This document shows, in pieces, positions 35,674 to 45,226 of a stretch of DNA of 64,000 bases (positions are counted from its first letter, which is position 1; each line of letters starts with the position of its first letter). The stretch is taken from positions 1-64,000 of the forward strand of contig NZ_SMKV01000006.1 of assembly GCF_004348445.1 (NCBI RefSeq). The letters are read 5' to 3'. A program made the position numbers and the translations under genes. Source of the stretch: Saccharopolyspora aridisoli. Lineage in GTDB: Bacteria; Actinomycetota; Actinomycetes; Mycobacteriales; Pseudonocardiaceae. The notes beneath the pieces are model-generated. The model had not been told where the DNA came from. It saw only the letters and a list, made by a program, of their open reading frames with translations, and did not search any database.

Positions 35674-37268
35674 GCCGCTGTCCTCGCGATCCCGGGCTCG
35701 GCGTGGATCAACCACCCCGAGGCGTCCAGCCGGAGCACCGTGCTGCGCCGCCAGCGCAGGTCGTCGGTGTCCGGGAAGTCGGTGCGCCGGTGGCAGCCGC
35801 GCGATTCAACGCGGATCCGTGCCGCCGCCAGCAGGGCCTGCGCGGTCAGCGTCAGCGACGCGTCCTCGACCGCCTGACGCGTCCGCAGTGGACGGACGAC
35901 GGAGGCGCGGTCCAGCACCGAGCACGCCTCGGCCATCCCATCCTCGCTGCGGCCGATGCCCGCGTACCTGCTCATGGTGCGCTGCAGCAGGTCTCGCTCG
36001 ACGACCGCGAACGCGGGCGGTGCGACCTCGCCCACCGGCGTGCGCGACAGCAGGCCGCACCCGAGGTCCTTGGCCACCGCGGAGGCCGCTCGCCCGCCCA
36101 CGACCAGCCCTTCCAGCAGGCTGTTGGAGGCCAGCCGGTTCGCGCCGTGCAGGCCCGTGCAGGCCACCTCCCCCGCCACGTACAGGCCGGTCACCGCCGT
36201 ACGACCATCCACATCGGACACCACACCACCGCACGAGTAGTGCGCCGCGCTGGCCACCGGGATCGGCTCGGCCGTCGGATCGATCCCCGCCTCCCGGCAC
36301 GAGGCGTGCACGGTCGGGAAGCGCTCGGCGAAACCGGTGATCCCGGTGGCATCCAGGAAGACGTGCTCGGCACCGGTCTCCGCCGCGCGGCGGGTGATCG
36401 CCGCCGACACCACGTCGCGCGGCGCCAGGTCGCCCAGCGGATGCACCCCGTCCATCACCCGGTCGCCGCGCACGTCCAGCAGCACCGCGCCCTCGCCGCG
36501 CACCGCCTCGGTGACCAGCGGACGACGTCCGCGCGCCTCGCCCTCGGCGTAGAGCACGGTCGGGTGGAACTGCACGAACTCCAGGTCCGCCACTCCCGCG
36601 CCGACACGCAGCGCCAGCGCCACACCGTCCGCGGTGGACACGTCGGGGTTCGTGGTCGCGGCGTAGAGCTGGCCGAGACCACCGGTGGCCAGCAGCAACG
36701 CGGGCGCGTGCAGCACACCGGGACGACTCTCGGAATCCATCGCCAGCGCCCCGGCGATCGCACCGCCCTCACCACGCAGCAGCTCGACCACGCAGTGCTG
36801 CTCCAGCACCGGGATCCCGCCACCGCGCACGGCCGACACCAGCGCCCGCTGCACCTCGGCGCCGGTGGCGTCGCCACCCGCGTGGATGACGCGGAACGTC
36901 TGGTGCCCGCCCTCGCGGGTGCGTGCCAGCGCGCCGTCGACGGCGTCGAACTCCGCCCCCGCCGCGCGCAACCGCCCGATGGCCTGCGCACCGTCGGCGA
37001 GGATGTCGCGCACCGCCTGCGGCGAGCACAACCCGACACCCGCGGCCAGCGTGTCCTCGACGTGCTTGTGCAGGCTGTCGCCCGGGTCGAGCTCGTCCGG
37101 CCGCACCACGGCGATGCCGCCCTGCGCCCAGCCGGTGTTGCCCGCCTCGACGGAATCCTTGCTCAGCACCAGCACCCGCAGACCGGCTTCGCGGGCGCGC
37201 AGCGCGGCAGTCAGACCGGCCACACCGGTGCCGACGACCAGCAGGTCGGCACCGGCCTCCCAGGTCAC
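35670..37268 (-). CDS. nadB: L-aspartate oxidase
   Basis: NadB oxidises aspartate to iminoaspartate with FAD. The 532-residue flavoprotein has the dinucleotide motif [34 protein letters not shown], the substrate-site segment [44 protein letters not shown] (written here as known family landmarks), and a helical C-terminal domain. GTG at 37268 overlaps the nadA stop as GTGA. Its product is passed to NadA. Confidence 0.96.
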   Translation of the reverse strand: MTWEAGADLLVVGTGVAGLTAALRAREAGLRVLVLSKDSVEAGNTGWAQGGIAVVRPDELDPGDSLHKHVEDTLAAGVGLCSPQAVRDILADGAQAIGRLRAAGAEFDAVDGALARTREGGHQTFRVIHAGGDATGAEVQRALVSAVRGGGIPVLEQHCVVELLRGEGGAIAGALAMDSESRPGVLHAPALLLATGGLGQLYAATTNPDVSTADGVALALRVGAGVADLEFVQFHPTVLYAEGEARGRRPLVTEAVRGEGAVLLDVRGDRVMDGVHPLGDLAPRDVVSAAITRRAAETGAEHVFLDATGITGFAERFPTVHASCREAGIDPTAEPIPVASAAHYSCGGVVSDVDGRTAVTGLYVAGEVACTGLHGANRLASNSLLEGLVVGGRAASAVAKDLGCGLLSRTPVGEVAPPAFAVVERDLLQRTMSRYAGIGRSEDGMAEACSVLDRASVVRPLRTRQAVEDASLTLTAQALLAAARIRVESRGCHRRTDFPDTDDLRWRRSTVLRLDASGWLIHAEPGIARTAA

Positions 37269-38278
37269 TCCCCACCGCCGGGCTTGCCGATGGCGATCAT
37301 CCGCTCCACCGAGGCCCGAGCGCGGTCGGCGACGTCGGTGGGCACGTGCACCTCATCGGCGCCTTCGCGCAGGCAGCGCAGCAGTGCCGCCGGGGTGATC
37401 ATCTTCATGTAGCGGCAGGAGGCCCGGTCGTTGACCGCGCGGAAGTCGATCTCCGGAGCGGCCTTCCGCAACTGGTGCAGCATGCCGACCTCGGTGGCCA
37501 CCAGCACCGAGCGCGCGCCGGTGTCCCTCGCCGCGGTGAGCATGTCGCCGGTGGACAGGATCTTCACCCGCTCCGGCTCCACGGTGCCCTCGCCCGCGAG
37601 GTAGAGCGCGGAGGTCGCGCAGCCGCACTCCGGGTGGATGAACAGGTCCGCCTCCGGCGACGCGGCGGCGCGCTCGGCCAGCTCAGGCCCGTTGATCCCG
37701 GCGTGCACGTGGCACTCACCGGCCCAGATGTGCAGGTTCTCCCGGCCGGTCTCGCGCTTGACGTGCGCGCCCAGGAACTGGTCCGGGCAGAACAGCACCT
37801 CGCGGCCCTCCGGGATGGAGCGCACCACGTCCACCGCGTTGGAGGAGGTGCAGCAGATGTCGGTCTCGGCCTTCACCTCCGCGGTGGTGTTGACGTAGGA
37901 GACGACGACCGCGCCCGGGTGCTCGGCCTTCCAGGAGCGCAGTTGCTCGGCGGTGATCGAGTCGGCCAGCGAACAACCCGCCCGCTCGTCGGGGATCAGC
38001 ACCGTCTTCTCCGGGCCGAGGATCTTGGCGGTCTCGGCCATGAAGTGCACGCCGCAGAAGACGATCGTGCTCGCGTCACTGCCGGCCGCGATGCGGCTCA
38101 GCGCCAGCGAGTCACCGGTGTGGTGGGCGACGTCCTGGATCTCGGGCAGCTGGTAGTTGTGCGCCAACAGCACGGCATCGCGCTCCTCGGCCAACCGCCG
38201 GACCTCCTCGGCCCAGGCGGCATCGGCTTCGACGCCGGTGTAGCCGGCATCGGTCCGCTGCCACGTCGCAGTCGCCAT
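37265..38278 (-). CDS. nadA: quinolinate synthase A
   Basis: NadA condenses iminoaspartate with dihydroxyacetone phosphate using an oxygen-sensitive [4Fe-4S] cluster. The 337-residue protein has [35 protein letters not shown] (Cys ligand), CCTSSNAV (Cys ligand), HPEC in FIHPECGC (Cys ligand) and the TEVGMLHQL segment. The ATG at 38278 has GAGGAGG at about 5 nt. Its promoter overlaps that of the divergent NrtR-type regulator. Confidence 0.97.
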   Translation of the reverse strand: MATATWQRTDAGYTGVEADAAWAEEVRRLAEERDAVLLAHNYQLPEIQDVAHHTGDSLALSRIAAGSDASTIVFCGVHFMAETAKILGPEKTVLIPDERAGCSLADSITAEQLRSWKAEHPGAVVVSYVNTTAEVKAETDICCTSSNAVDVVRSIPEGREVLFCPDQFLGAHVKRETGRENLHIWAGECHVHAGINGPELAERAAASPEADLFIHPECGCATSALYLAGEGTVEPERVKILSTGDMLTAARDTGARSVLVATEVGMLHQLRKAAPEIDFRAVNDRASCRYMKMITPAALLRCLREGADEVHVPTDVADRARASVERMIAIGKPGGGE

Positions 38279-38349
38279 CTCGTCCTCCTCGCCGGGGACT
38301 CCGAGACGCGCCGGAGACCCCGCAACTCACCCCGGATCACGGCCCCGAG

Positions 38350-38387
38350 GTTTTCGCCTTATAATCGAAAACGTGCCACATCGTAAC
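38350..38387. promoter_or_regulatory. shared nadA/nrtR promoters with 23-bp palindrome
   Basis: GTTTTCG-N9-CGAAAAC (38350-38372) is a perfect 7-bp-arm palindrome. Its core holds TATAAT (38360-38365), the -10 of the nrtR gene whose GTG follows at 38373. On the minus strand the core holds TATAAG (38363-38358), with TTACGA (38386-38381) 17 bp upstream as the nadA -35. One repressor dimer could close both promoters. Confidence 0.75.
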
Positions 38388-39077
38388 ATCGAGGCAACGG
38401 CGGATGGCAGAGACCCAGGTCACGAAGTTCTCGCCGGCGTCCTGCAGATCCGCGACGAACGACTCCAGGTGATGCTGTGGCAGCGCGCCAAAGGGCCCGC
38501 GCTGCACCGCTGGTCGCTCCCCCGCGGCTGGCTGGCCGCCGACGAGGACGTGGAGGCGTCGATCCGGCGGCAGCTCGCCGAGAAGGTCGACGTGCACAAG
38601 CTCTCCCACGTCGAACAGCTCTCGGTGTTCAGCGCCCCCGGGCGGGTGCCGGACCGGCGGGTGATCGCCACCGCGTTCCTGTGCCTGGTGCCCGCCGACG
38701 TCGACCCCGAAGTGCCCGCGGACACCCGCTGGTTCCCGGTCGACGACCTGCCCGCGACGGCATTCGACCACGAGGAGATCGTGCTCGCCGCGCGAGACCG
38801 GCTGCGCGCCAAGCTCTCCTACACCAACATCGGGTTCGCGCTCGCCCCGGCCGAGTTCACCGTCTCCGAGCTGCGCGGGATCTACTCCGCCGCGCTCGGC
38901 TACCAGGTCGCGGCGACGAACCTGCAGCGCGTGCTGTCCCGGCGAGGTGTCCTGGAGCCCACCGGCCGCACCGTGCCCGCCGGACGCTCCGGCGGCAGAC
39001 CGCCCGCGCTGTTCCGCTTCACCTCACGAGACCTGCAGGTGACCGACCCGTTCGCGGTGTTCCGTCCTCCGGCCTGA
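38373..39077 (+). CDS. nrtR: NrtR/NdnR-type NAD biosynthesis repressor
   Basis: This 234-residue regulator has an N-terminal Nudix-like domain (about 20-145) and a C-terminal winged helix (AEFTVSELRGIYSAALGYQVAATNLQRVLSRRGVL, with SGGRPPALFRF). The Nudix box is degenerate (GWLAADEDVEASIRRQLAEKVDV), so it probably binds a NAD-related ligand such as ADP-ribose without hydrolysing it. It is divergent from nadABC, as in Corynebacterium glutamicum NdnR. The GTG at 38373 lies 7 nt past its -10, so the mRNA should be leaderless. Confidence 0.9.
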   Translation: MPHRNIEATADGRDPGHEVLAGVLQIRDERLQVMLWQRAKGPALHRWSLPRGWLAADEDVEASIRRQLAEKVDVHKLSHVEQLSVFSAPGRVPDRRVIATAFLCLVPADVDPEVPADTRWFPVDDLPATAFDHEEIVLAARDRLRAKLSYTNIGFALAPAEFTVSELRGIYSAALGYQVAATNLQRVLSRRGVLEPTGRTVPAGRSGGRPPALFRFTSRDLQVTDPFAVFRPPA

Positions 39078-39135
39078 ACATCGCCTGTTTCACTTGGAGC
39101 AGCCTCGTTGCGTCGATCGAAGTAGTTTGGGAGGC

Positions 39136-39816
39136 GTGTTGGACACGTTGCCGCTGTTCCCCTTGGGGTCCGTGCTGCTCCCGGGCGGGCACCTTCCGCT
39201 GAACATCTTCGAGCCGCGCTACCGCGACCTCGTGCACGACCTGCTCAACGAAGCCGTGCCCGACCGCCGGTTCGGCGTGGTCACCATCCGGCAGGGGTGG
39301 GAGGTCGGCGAGGACAACGTCGACTCGTTGTACGACGTCGGATGCACGGCGGTGCTCGACGAGGCCCGGCAGCTGCCCGGTGGACGCTACGACGTCACCG
39401 CCTTCGGCGAGCGGCGGTTCCGGCTGCTGCAGATCGACCGCGAGTCCGCGCCGTACCTGCTGGCCCGCGTGCAGTGGCTGCCCGACACCGAACCGGAGCA
39501 CGACCCCCCGGGGCGCCGCGAACGGCTCACCGCGGGGGCGCGCGACGCCCACCAGCGCTACCACGCCTCGGGCATGCGCAGCGGGCCCCGCGAAGTTCCC
39601 GGCGAGGACTCCGAATCCGCCGACCTGTCGTACCTGCTGGCCGACGACTGCGTGCTGACCACCGAGGACCGCCAGGCGCTGCTGGAGGAGACCGACCCGC
39701 TGATCCGGCTGCGCACCGTCCGCAAGCTGCTGCTGCGGGAGGCCGAGTTCCTGCGCGAGCTGCGCGCGGTTCCAGCGCCGCTGGCCGAGTTCGCGCAACA
39801 ACCCAGCCTGAACTAG
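39136..39816 (+). CDS. LON substrate-binding domain protein
   Basis: This 226-residue protein consists of a Lon N-terminal-like (LAN) domain without AAA+ or protease modules. Landmarks are LDTLPLFPLGSVLLPGGHLPLNIFEPRYRDL at the N terminus, GTAVLDEARQLPGGRYDVTAFGERRFRLL and a C-terminal helical region. Such single-domain proteins are widespread in actinobacteria, and their role is not established. The GTG at 39136 is tight against GGGAGG; a TTG three bases later would have better spacing. Confidence 0.85.
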   Translation: MLDTLPLFPLGSVLLPGGHLPLNIFEPRYRDLVHDLLNEAVPDRRFGVVTIRQGWEVGEDNVDSLYDVGCTAVLDEARQLPGGRYDVTAFGERRFRLLQIDRESAPYLLARVQWLPDTEPEHDPPGRRERLTAGARDAHQRYHASGMRSGPREVPGEDSESADLSYLLADDCVLTTEDRQALLEETDPLIRLRTVRKLLLREAEFLRELRAVPAPLAEFAQQPSLN

Positions 39817-39856
39817 CAGGGGTCGGTTGGGGGTCCGCCCGATCTGAGATCGGCGC

Positions 39857-40651
39857 ATGTCCTCGCCTGGTGGCCCCTGGGAGCCGCAACGGCAGTACCG
39901 GGGCTTCGACGCCTTCCAGCAGCCGCAGCAGGGTTTCGAGCCGCCTCGCAGGGAGAAGCGCGGGTGGCTGGTCTTCGCGCTCTCGCTCGGTGCTGTCGTG
40001 CTGATCGGCGCGATGGCCGCAGTGCTGGTGTTCGGCCTCCGGAGCCAGGAGGCGGAATCGCAGCCGCCCGGCCCGGCCCCGCTGCCCTCGACCTCGGCGG
40101 AGCCGGCGGTGGCGGGGTGGCGCGTGGTCGCCGTGCCCAAGCGCCGAGCCGTGTACGACGTGCCGCAGGACTGGGAGGTCGAGCCGAACTCGGAGAACGT
40201 GCACGCCGTCGGACCACCGGAGGACGCGGTCACGCTCACCGGGGTGTCGCACCAGCAACTGGGTTTCTGCCCGGGGGACGACAACAGCTTCCGGGCGATG
40301 GCGGGCGCCAGCGCGCGGCTCGGACCGGACAGCACCGCCGTCGCCGCGGAGGCCATCGGCACGTTCATCGGCCACGCGTTCACCCGTGACGGCGTTGCCC
40401 CGCTCGTCGAGCAGTCACCGCCGGAGCAGCTGCGGCTCAGCGGCGGGCTCCCCGCCACGCGCATCAACGCCCGGGTCACCCTGCCCGCTCCGGCGGGCTG
40501 CGATGCCCGCGCGGTCGCGGTCACGACCGTGGCCACCAACAACGACGGCAAGAGCTCGGTGGTCTTCATCGCCGCGGCCGACCAGGACGTGCCGGGCGCG
40601 GTCACCCCCGCGACGCTGAACGCGATCGGCGGCTCGTTGCGCCCGCGGTGA
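39857..40651 (+). CDS. membrane-anchored protein of unknown function
   Basis: This 264-residue protein has a Pro/Gln-rich cytosolic N terminus (about 1-35) and a single TM helix at about 36-60 (GWLVFALSLGAVVLIGAMAAVLVFGL). A Pro/Ser linker leads to an extracytoplasmic domain of about 190 residues beginning VAGWRVVAVPKRRAVYDVPQDWEVE. Two Cys (GFCPGDD and AGCDAR) could form a disulfide. It resembles actinobacterial secreted/anchored proteins of unknown role, but I recognise no named family. Confidence 0.75.
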   Translation: MSSPGGPWEPQRQYRGFDAFQQPQQGFEPPRREKRGWLVFALSLGAVVLIGAMAAVLVFGLRSQEAESQPPGPAPLPSTSAEPAVAGWRVVAVPKRRAVYDVPQDWEVEPNSENVHAVGPPEDAVTLTGVSHQQLGFCPGDDNSFRAMAGASARLGPDSTAVAAEAIGTFIGHAFTRDGVAPLVEQSPPEQLRLSGGLPATRINARVTLPAPAGCDARAVAVTTVATNNDGKSSVVFIAAADQDVPGAVTPATLNAIGGSLRPR

Positions 40652-40729
40652 GGGGCACACGGCAGCCCTGGTCCGAACTGACTCGACACGACAGGCTTGA
40701 TCATGGGTCCAGCCGGACCAGGACCACCG

Positions 40730-41404
40730 CTACTTCAGTCGTCGCCCCAGGTCGTCGAAGCCGTTCCAGGACGTCGCGATGCCGTAGCCGAGGGAGAGCG
40801 CCAGCGGCATGGCGACCAGCACCCACATCGTGGTGATCTCCGGGGCGACCGTGATCACGTCGCCGAGCTGCGGGTTCGGCGGCAGCGGGTAGAGCCCGGC
40901 CGCGAGCGAGCCGCCCGTTCGAATCCCCAACCAGGAGGCCACCAGCGAGCCCAGCACACCACCGATGAGCAGGATCGGGCCGCGCCTGCCGCGAATCCGC
41001 CACAGCACCGCGGCGGTGAGCAGACCGGCGGCGAAGGCCAGCAGCGTGAAGATCGCGATGCCGTCGAACTCGTGGTAGTTCTCCACCTGCAGCGGGCTCA
41101 CGGTGCCGCCCCGCCCCAGCACGCTCTGCTGCGGAGGCGCCATCCGCGACCACAGCCAGCCCATCGGCAAACCCAACAACGCGATCAGCGAGATCGCGCT
41201 GATCGCCGGCAGCAGGTCGGCCTTGACCACCACCTCCGGACGGGGTGGGGTCAGGAACGAGAGCAGCGCTGGTTCCTCGGGCTCGACCCGCTCCGGGAGA
41301 GCACGTGTCGTGCCCGAATCGTCCACTGGGCTGTCGGACAACCGCCGACCTCCTCCTCGCCTTCGCCGCCACCGGCCCGGCTTGCGAAATCCTCCGGTCA
41401 CCAT
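40730..41404 (-). CDS. DUF2567 membrane protein
   Basis: This 224-residue protein has a basic N terminus and four TM helices: LLPAISAISLIALLGLPMGWLW, IAIFTLLAFAAGLLTAAVLW, ILLIGGVLGSLVASWLG and MWVLVAMPLALSLGYGIATSW. The layout fits the actinobacterial DUF2567 family. ATG at 41404 is used; GTG at 41401 is possible. It is divergent from the AftA-like gene (about 100 bp), so a cell-envelope role is plausible but unproven. Confidence 0.75.
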   Translation of the reverse strand: MVTGGFRKPGRWRRRRGGGRRLSDSPVDDSGTTRALPERVEPEEPALLSFLTPPRPEVVVKADLLPAISAISLIALLGLPMGWLWSRMAPPQQSVLGRGGTVSPLQVENYHEFDGIAIFTLLAFAAGLLTAAVLWRIRGRRGPILLIGGVLGSLVASWLGIRTGGSLAAGLYPLPPNPQLGDVITVAPEITTMWVLVAMPLALSLGYGIATSWNGFDDLGRRLK

Positions 41405-41507
41405 AGCGTTTTCTCGCGCCCTCCCAGTCACCCGATGAACGGGCGCGGGGCGCACATCAACTATTCTGCGCGAGCCCTCATGTCGGCTACGCCGAAGGAC
41501 GAGTGAA

Positions 41508-43505
41508 GTGGTGGGAATCCTGCCGTCTCCCCAGGTGACCGGACCGAGCCCGATCGACGAGCCGCGGCAGAGCTCGGCCGTCCGGCTCCCGCTGCGCGAC
41601 ACCGCAGCCGAACTGGTCGCCGGTTCCGCGGTCGCCGCAGTGGTGAGCATGGTGCTGCAGTTCGCCGCCGCGCGGCTGAGCATCAGCGAACCCAGCTACG
41701 CTCCCGAGGCGCTGACGATGCTCAGCAGCGGTCTCGTGCTGGCAGCCCTGTTCGCGCTGCTGGCGTTCGGGTACCGAGCCACGCGCATCGGCCGCTGGGG
41801 CAAGCTCGCCGCTACCTGGGTCGCGTTGAGCGCCTTCAGCACGTTGTCGCTGGCCATCCCGCTGCAGTCCTCGCGCTTCTACTACGGCGGATCGTCCACC
41901 GACAACGGGTTCCGCATGCAGTTGATGACGCGCATGGCCTCGACGCTGGGCCTGGCCGACATGAACTACGCGGAGACCGCGCCCTACTACCCGAGCGGCT
42001 GGTTCTGGCTCGGCGGCCGCTTCGCCAACCTCCTGGGCTGGGAGGGCTGGGCGGCCTACAAGCTCTACGCGCTGTGCTGGGTCGCGGTGACCGCGGTCGT
42101 GGCGTTCACGCTCTGGAGCGTGGTGCTGCGTCGCCGGCTCGCCCTGCTGGCCGCCGTCGTGACAGCGCTGTCGGGCATGCTGCACGGCATCGTGGAGCCC
42201 TACGCCTGGCCGTCGGCGGCGTGGCTGCTGCCCGTGGCGGTGCTGGCCTGGCGCTCGCTGCGGACGACTGAGGGCGCACCGCGCTGGACGCTGATCTGCA
42301 TCGGCGGTTACGTCGGGTTCGCCGCGATCACCTACACGCTGCACTTCGGCTTCGCCGTCGCGATGATCATGCTGATGGCGCTGATCACCGGCGTGCACCG
42401 GGTTCGCCAGGGCGCAGGTGTGGGACCGGTCGTCAAGCAGCTTTTCCTGCGGCTGCTGCCGATCGGTGTGGTCAGCCTGGTGATCGCGCTGCTCGTGTGG
42501 CTGCCCTACCTGCTGTCCACCAGCTTCCTGCTCGACAACCCGCGTAGCGCCGCGCAGCACTACCTGCCGGAGGACGGCGCGTTCCTGCCGGTGCCGATGA
42601 CCGAGGCGACCGCGTTCGGCGGGCTGTGCCTGGCGGGCTTCGTGTGGTTGTTGTTGCGCTGCCGCCACAGCGAGATCGCCGCTTCGATGCTGGCGATCGT
42701 GCTGGCGATCTACGGCTGGTTCGCCCTGTCCACGCTCGCCCTGCTGGCCAAGACGACGCTGCTGGCGTTCCGGCTCAACGTCGTCCTGGACCTGACGCTC
42801 GCGGTCGCCGGCGTGCTCGGGCTGTTGGAGCTCATCGGCTACCTGCGGCGCAGGATCGACCCGCGGTACGCGGTGCAGATCAGCCTCGTCGCCTGCGCGC
42901 TCGGCCTGATCGGCGCGGTGAGCATCACCCAGGAGTCGATCAGCGGCAAGCTTCTCGGCTACACCGAGCAGGCCTACACCGATTACTACCCGACCGGTGA
43001 CAACGCCAAGGGCAACAAGGACCCCGGGCAGCGCGGGTCCTGGTTCGACGACGAGATCCGGGCGGTCGCCGCGCTCACCGGTCGCGAGCCCGACCAGAAC
43101 GTGCTGCTGAGCACCGACTACAAGCTCATGTCCTTCCAGCCGTACTGGGGGTTCCAGCAGGAGACACCGCACTACGCCAATCCGCTGGCCGACTACGACG
43201 AGCGGGCGGCCGAGATCGAACGCTGGACCAAGGCCACCAGCAGCCAGGAGCTGCTGCAGATGGTGCACGGCTCGAAGTTCGAGAGCCCCAACGTGTTCAT
43301 CCTCGACAACCCGCAGAGCCGCTACTCCGAGGTGGAGACCCCGCCGGAGCACGCAGGCGATCTCGCTCTGCAGCTCAAGGGCGACGCGTTCCCGCAGAAC
43401 CCGAACGTGCGCGACTACTACGTCTACTTCGACCGCGAGCTCTTCGACTCCCCTGCCTTCGTCAAGCGCGACGTCGGTCCGTACACGATCATCGCGCTGC
43501 GCTGA
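41508..43505 (+). CDS. aftA: AftA-like galactan 5-O-arabinofuranosyltransferase
   Basis: This 665-residue GT-C glycosyltransferase is probably the enzyme that adds the first arabinofuranose to galactan in arabinogalactan synthesis. The first ~475 residues hold about eleven to thirteen TM helices. The periplasmic loop SSRFYYGGSSTDNGFRMQLMTRM carries the acidic donor-site residue expected of GT-C enzymes. NYAETAPYYPSGWFWLGGRFAN is a family landmark. The last ~190 residues form an extracytoplasmic domain. GTG at 41508 is used (a second GTG follows). Presence of AftA indicates an arabinogalactan-type wall. Confidence 0.88.
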   Translation: MVGILPSPQVTGPSPIDEPRQSSAVRLPLRDTAAELVAGSAVAAVVSMVLQFAAARLSISEPSYAPEALTMLSSGLVLAALFALLAFGYRATRIGRWGKLAATWVALSAFSTLSLAIPLQSSRFYYGGSSTDNGFRMQLMTRMASTLGLADMNYAETAPYYPSGWFWLGGRFANLLGWEGWAAYKLYALCWVAVTAVVAFTLWSVVLRRRLALLAAVVTALSGMLHGIVEPYAWPSAAWLLPVAVLAWRSLRTTEGAPRWTLICIGGYVGFAAITYTLHFGFAVAMIMLMALITGVHRVRQGAGVGPVVKQLFLRLLPIGVVSLVIALLVWLPYLLSTSFLLDNPRSAAQHYLPEDGAFLPVPMTEATAFGGLCLAGFVWLLLRCRHSEIAASMLAIVLAIYGWFALSTLALLAKTTLLAFRLNVVLDLTLAVAGVLGLLELIGYLRRRIDPRYAVQISLVACALGLIGAVSITQESISGKLLGYTEQAYTDYYPTGDNAKGNKDPGQRGSWFDDEIRAVAALTGREPDQNVLLSTDYKLMSFQPYWGFQQETPHYANPLADYDERAAEIERWTKATSSQELLQMVHGSKFESPNVFILDNPQSRYSEVETPPEHAGDLALQLKGDAFPQNPNVRDYYVYFDRELFDSPAFVKRDVGPYTIIALR

Positions 43506-43537
43506 TCCGGCGGCCGGGCACGGCCTGTCGAGGACGT

Positions 43538-44464
43538 TCATCGGACAGCCTCCACCGCGGACCGCGCCCGGCGGAACGAGTAGTGCATCGCAGCCGCGGC
43601 GAGCGCGACCGACCACAGCGGCCACAGCACGATCGGCAGCCAGACCAGCGGGTGGTTCGGGATCCCTGGGTTGTCGGCGAGCGCCTGCAGCACCAGCAGC
43701 CTGCTGCCCGCCATCACCAGCACGGCGACGAACAGCGCGGGCAGCACCGCCATCCGCACCGGCACCGGCTTGCCCGCGAGCCCGACCACCCAGCGCGGGA
43801 AGCGCTCACCCCACGGGCGGATCAGTCCCCAGGTCAGGACAGCACCGCCCGCAGCGGCCGCCGCGAGCCCGAGACCGCCCGCGGCGCTGGAGTTCGCCAT
43901 CGACAAGCCGGGGAACCCGATCGCCATCAGCACCCGGCTCACGGCGTACGCCAGCGGCACGGCGATGGCGATCCACGTCCACATCCGTCCTCGGCCCGAC
44001 GACCCCGCTCCACCACCCCGCACCGCCTGCTCGATCCACGTCCACAGCATCGTCACGACCAGAGCGACCACGACCAGCTGGAGCACCAGCGCCACCGACA
44101 GGTACTTCCGCAGCGGATCGGGATCTCCCGCCATCGCCGAGCCGAGCAGGAACGGCAAGTACCCGACAGCGGCCAGCACGCCCGGGCCGAGCAGCACCAG
44201 CAGGCCGACGATCGAGGCCGTCCGCAGCGGGACCGCCGCACGGCCCGCGGACACCAGCGCGGTCGCCGCGGTCACCGCACCGATCACCGCGACCACCAGG
44301 TTCGCGGCCGGCTGCGGCAGCAGGGTCAAGGCGGAGGCGAAGAAGTCGGACGGGTCGGCCATCGGGCTGACCGCACCGGTGATCGCGCACACCGACGCGA
44401 CCATCACCAGCAGAGCACCACCGCCGAGGACGAAACCTCGTGCGAACTTCCGTTGTTCAGTCAT
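43538..44464 (-). CDS. polytopic membrane protein next to a two-component system
   Basis: This 308-residue protein has about eight predicted TM helices (for example GGALLVMVASVCAITGAV, LVVAVIGAVTAATALVSAG, LVLQLVVVALVVTMLW and GLGLAAAAAGGAVLTWGLI) and a basic C terminus. There are no enzymatic motifs or family I recognise. It lies downstream of the response regulator in the same direction, after a 117-bp gap containing a 20-bp palindrome. It is therefore a candidate target of that system. Confidence 0.8.
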   Translation of the reverse strand: MTEQRKFARGFVLGGGALLVMVASVCAITGAVSPMADPSDFFASALTLLPQPAANLVVAVIGAVTAATALVSAGRAAVPLRTASIVGLLVLLGPGVLAAVGYLPFLLGSAMAGDPDPLRKYLSVALVLQLVVVALVVTMLWTWIEQAVRGGGAGSSGRGRMWTWIAIAVPLAYAVSRVLMAIGFPGLSMANSSAAGGLGLAAAAAGGAVLTWGLIRPWGERFPRWVVGLAGKPVPVRMAVLPALFVAVLVMAGSRLLVLQALADNPGIPNHPLVWLPIVLWPLWSVALAAAAMHYSFRRARSAVEAVR

Positions 44465-44520
44465 ACCGGCAATGGTCGTGGTTCCGGCAGCGCGCGACCT
44501 CCACCGCGACGAAGAGACCT

Positions 44521-44540
44521 CCTCCTCCTCGAGGAGGAGG
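44521..44540. promoter_or_regulatory. 20-bp palindrome upstream of the membrane protein
   Basis: CCTCCTCCTCGAGGAGGAGG is a perfect 20-bp palindrome about 57 bp upstream of the 44464 start. A similar CTCCTCA-N4-TGAGGAG lies 38 bp upstream of the histidine kinase start. Together they are a candidate binding site for the adjacent NarL-type regulator, although the sequence is low-complexity. Confidence 0.5.
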
Positions 44541-44581
44541 TTCCGGAGACCCCGCGGACGATCCGATGTCCCGAGGAGCCC

Positions 44582-45226
44582 TCAGACGACGCCGTTGTCG
44601 TAGGCCCAGATGACCGCGTGCAGCCGGTCGCGGACGTCCAGCTTGCGCAATATCGCCGCGACGTGGGTCTTCACCGTCGTCTCCGCCAGGTGCAACTCGG
44701 CGCCGATCTCGGCGTTGGACGACCCGCGCGCCAGGGCCGCGAGCACGTCCCGCTCCCGGCCGGTCAGCGAGTCCCAGCGCGGATCGGGACCGCGCGGCGC
44801 CGCCCGCCTGGCCACCTCCAGCAAGGTGCGGGTGGCGCGCGGCGAGACGATCGAATGCCCCTTGTGGACTTCTCGCACGGCGGCGGCGACCTCCTCCCCC
44901 GGCGTGTCCTTGGTGAGGAAACCACCCGCGCCGGCCCGCAGCGCGGCGAAGAGGTTCTCGTCCAGGTCGAAGGTGGTCAGGATCAGCACCCGGGTACCCG
45001 GGTGCTCGGCGGTGATCAGCTCGGTCGCGGCGATGCCGTCCATCCCGGGCATCCGGATGTCCATCAGCACCACGTCGACCCGGTGCCTGAGGCAGGCCTC
45101 CACCGCCGCCGACCCCGAATCCACCTCGGCCACGACCTCGATGTCCTCGTGCAGGCCGAGCACGATCCCGAGCGCGGAGCGGATCAGCTCCTGGTCGTCG
45201 GCGACGACCACGCGAATCGCGGTCAC
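44582..45226 (-). CDS. NarL/LuxR-type response regulator
   Basis: This 214-residue regulator has a receiver domain (Asp10, Asp11, phospho-Asp56 in VVLMDIRMPGMDG, Thr in ILTTFD, Lys in LTKDTP). Its C-terminal LuxR HTH is LTGRERDVLAALARGSSNAEIGAELHLAETTVKTHVAAILRKLDV. GTG at 45226 overlaps the kinase stop by 4 bp. It should be phosphorylated by the upstream kinase. Targets may be the operon itself and the downstream membrane protein. Confidence 0.94.
   Translation of the reverse strand: MTAIRVVVADDQELIRSALGIVLGLHEDIEVVAEVDSGSAAVEACLRHRVDVVLMDIRMPGMDGIAATELITAEHPGTRVLILTTFDLDENLFAALRAGAGGFLTKDTPGEEVAAAVREVHKGHSIVSPRATRTLLEVARRAAPRGPDPRWDSLTGRERDVLAALARGSSNAEIGAELHLAETTVKTHVAAILRKLDVRDRLHAVIWAYDNGVV

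Noticed and set aside
41487..43625. 712-aa minus-strand frame opposite aftA
   Set aside because: It is a shadow frame with biased Gln/Arg/Val content; AftA on the plus strand has TM pattern and family landmarks.
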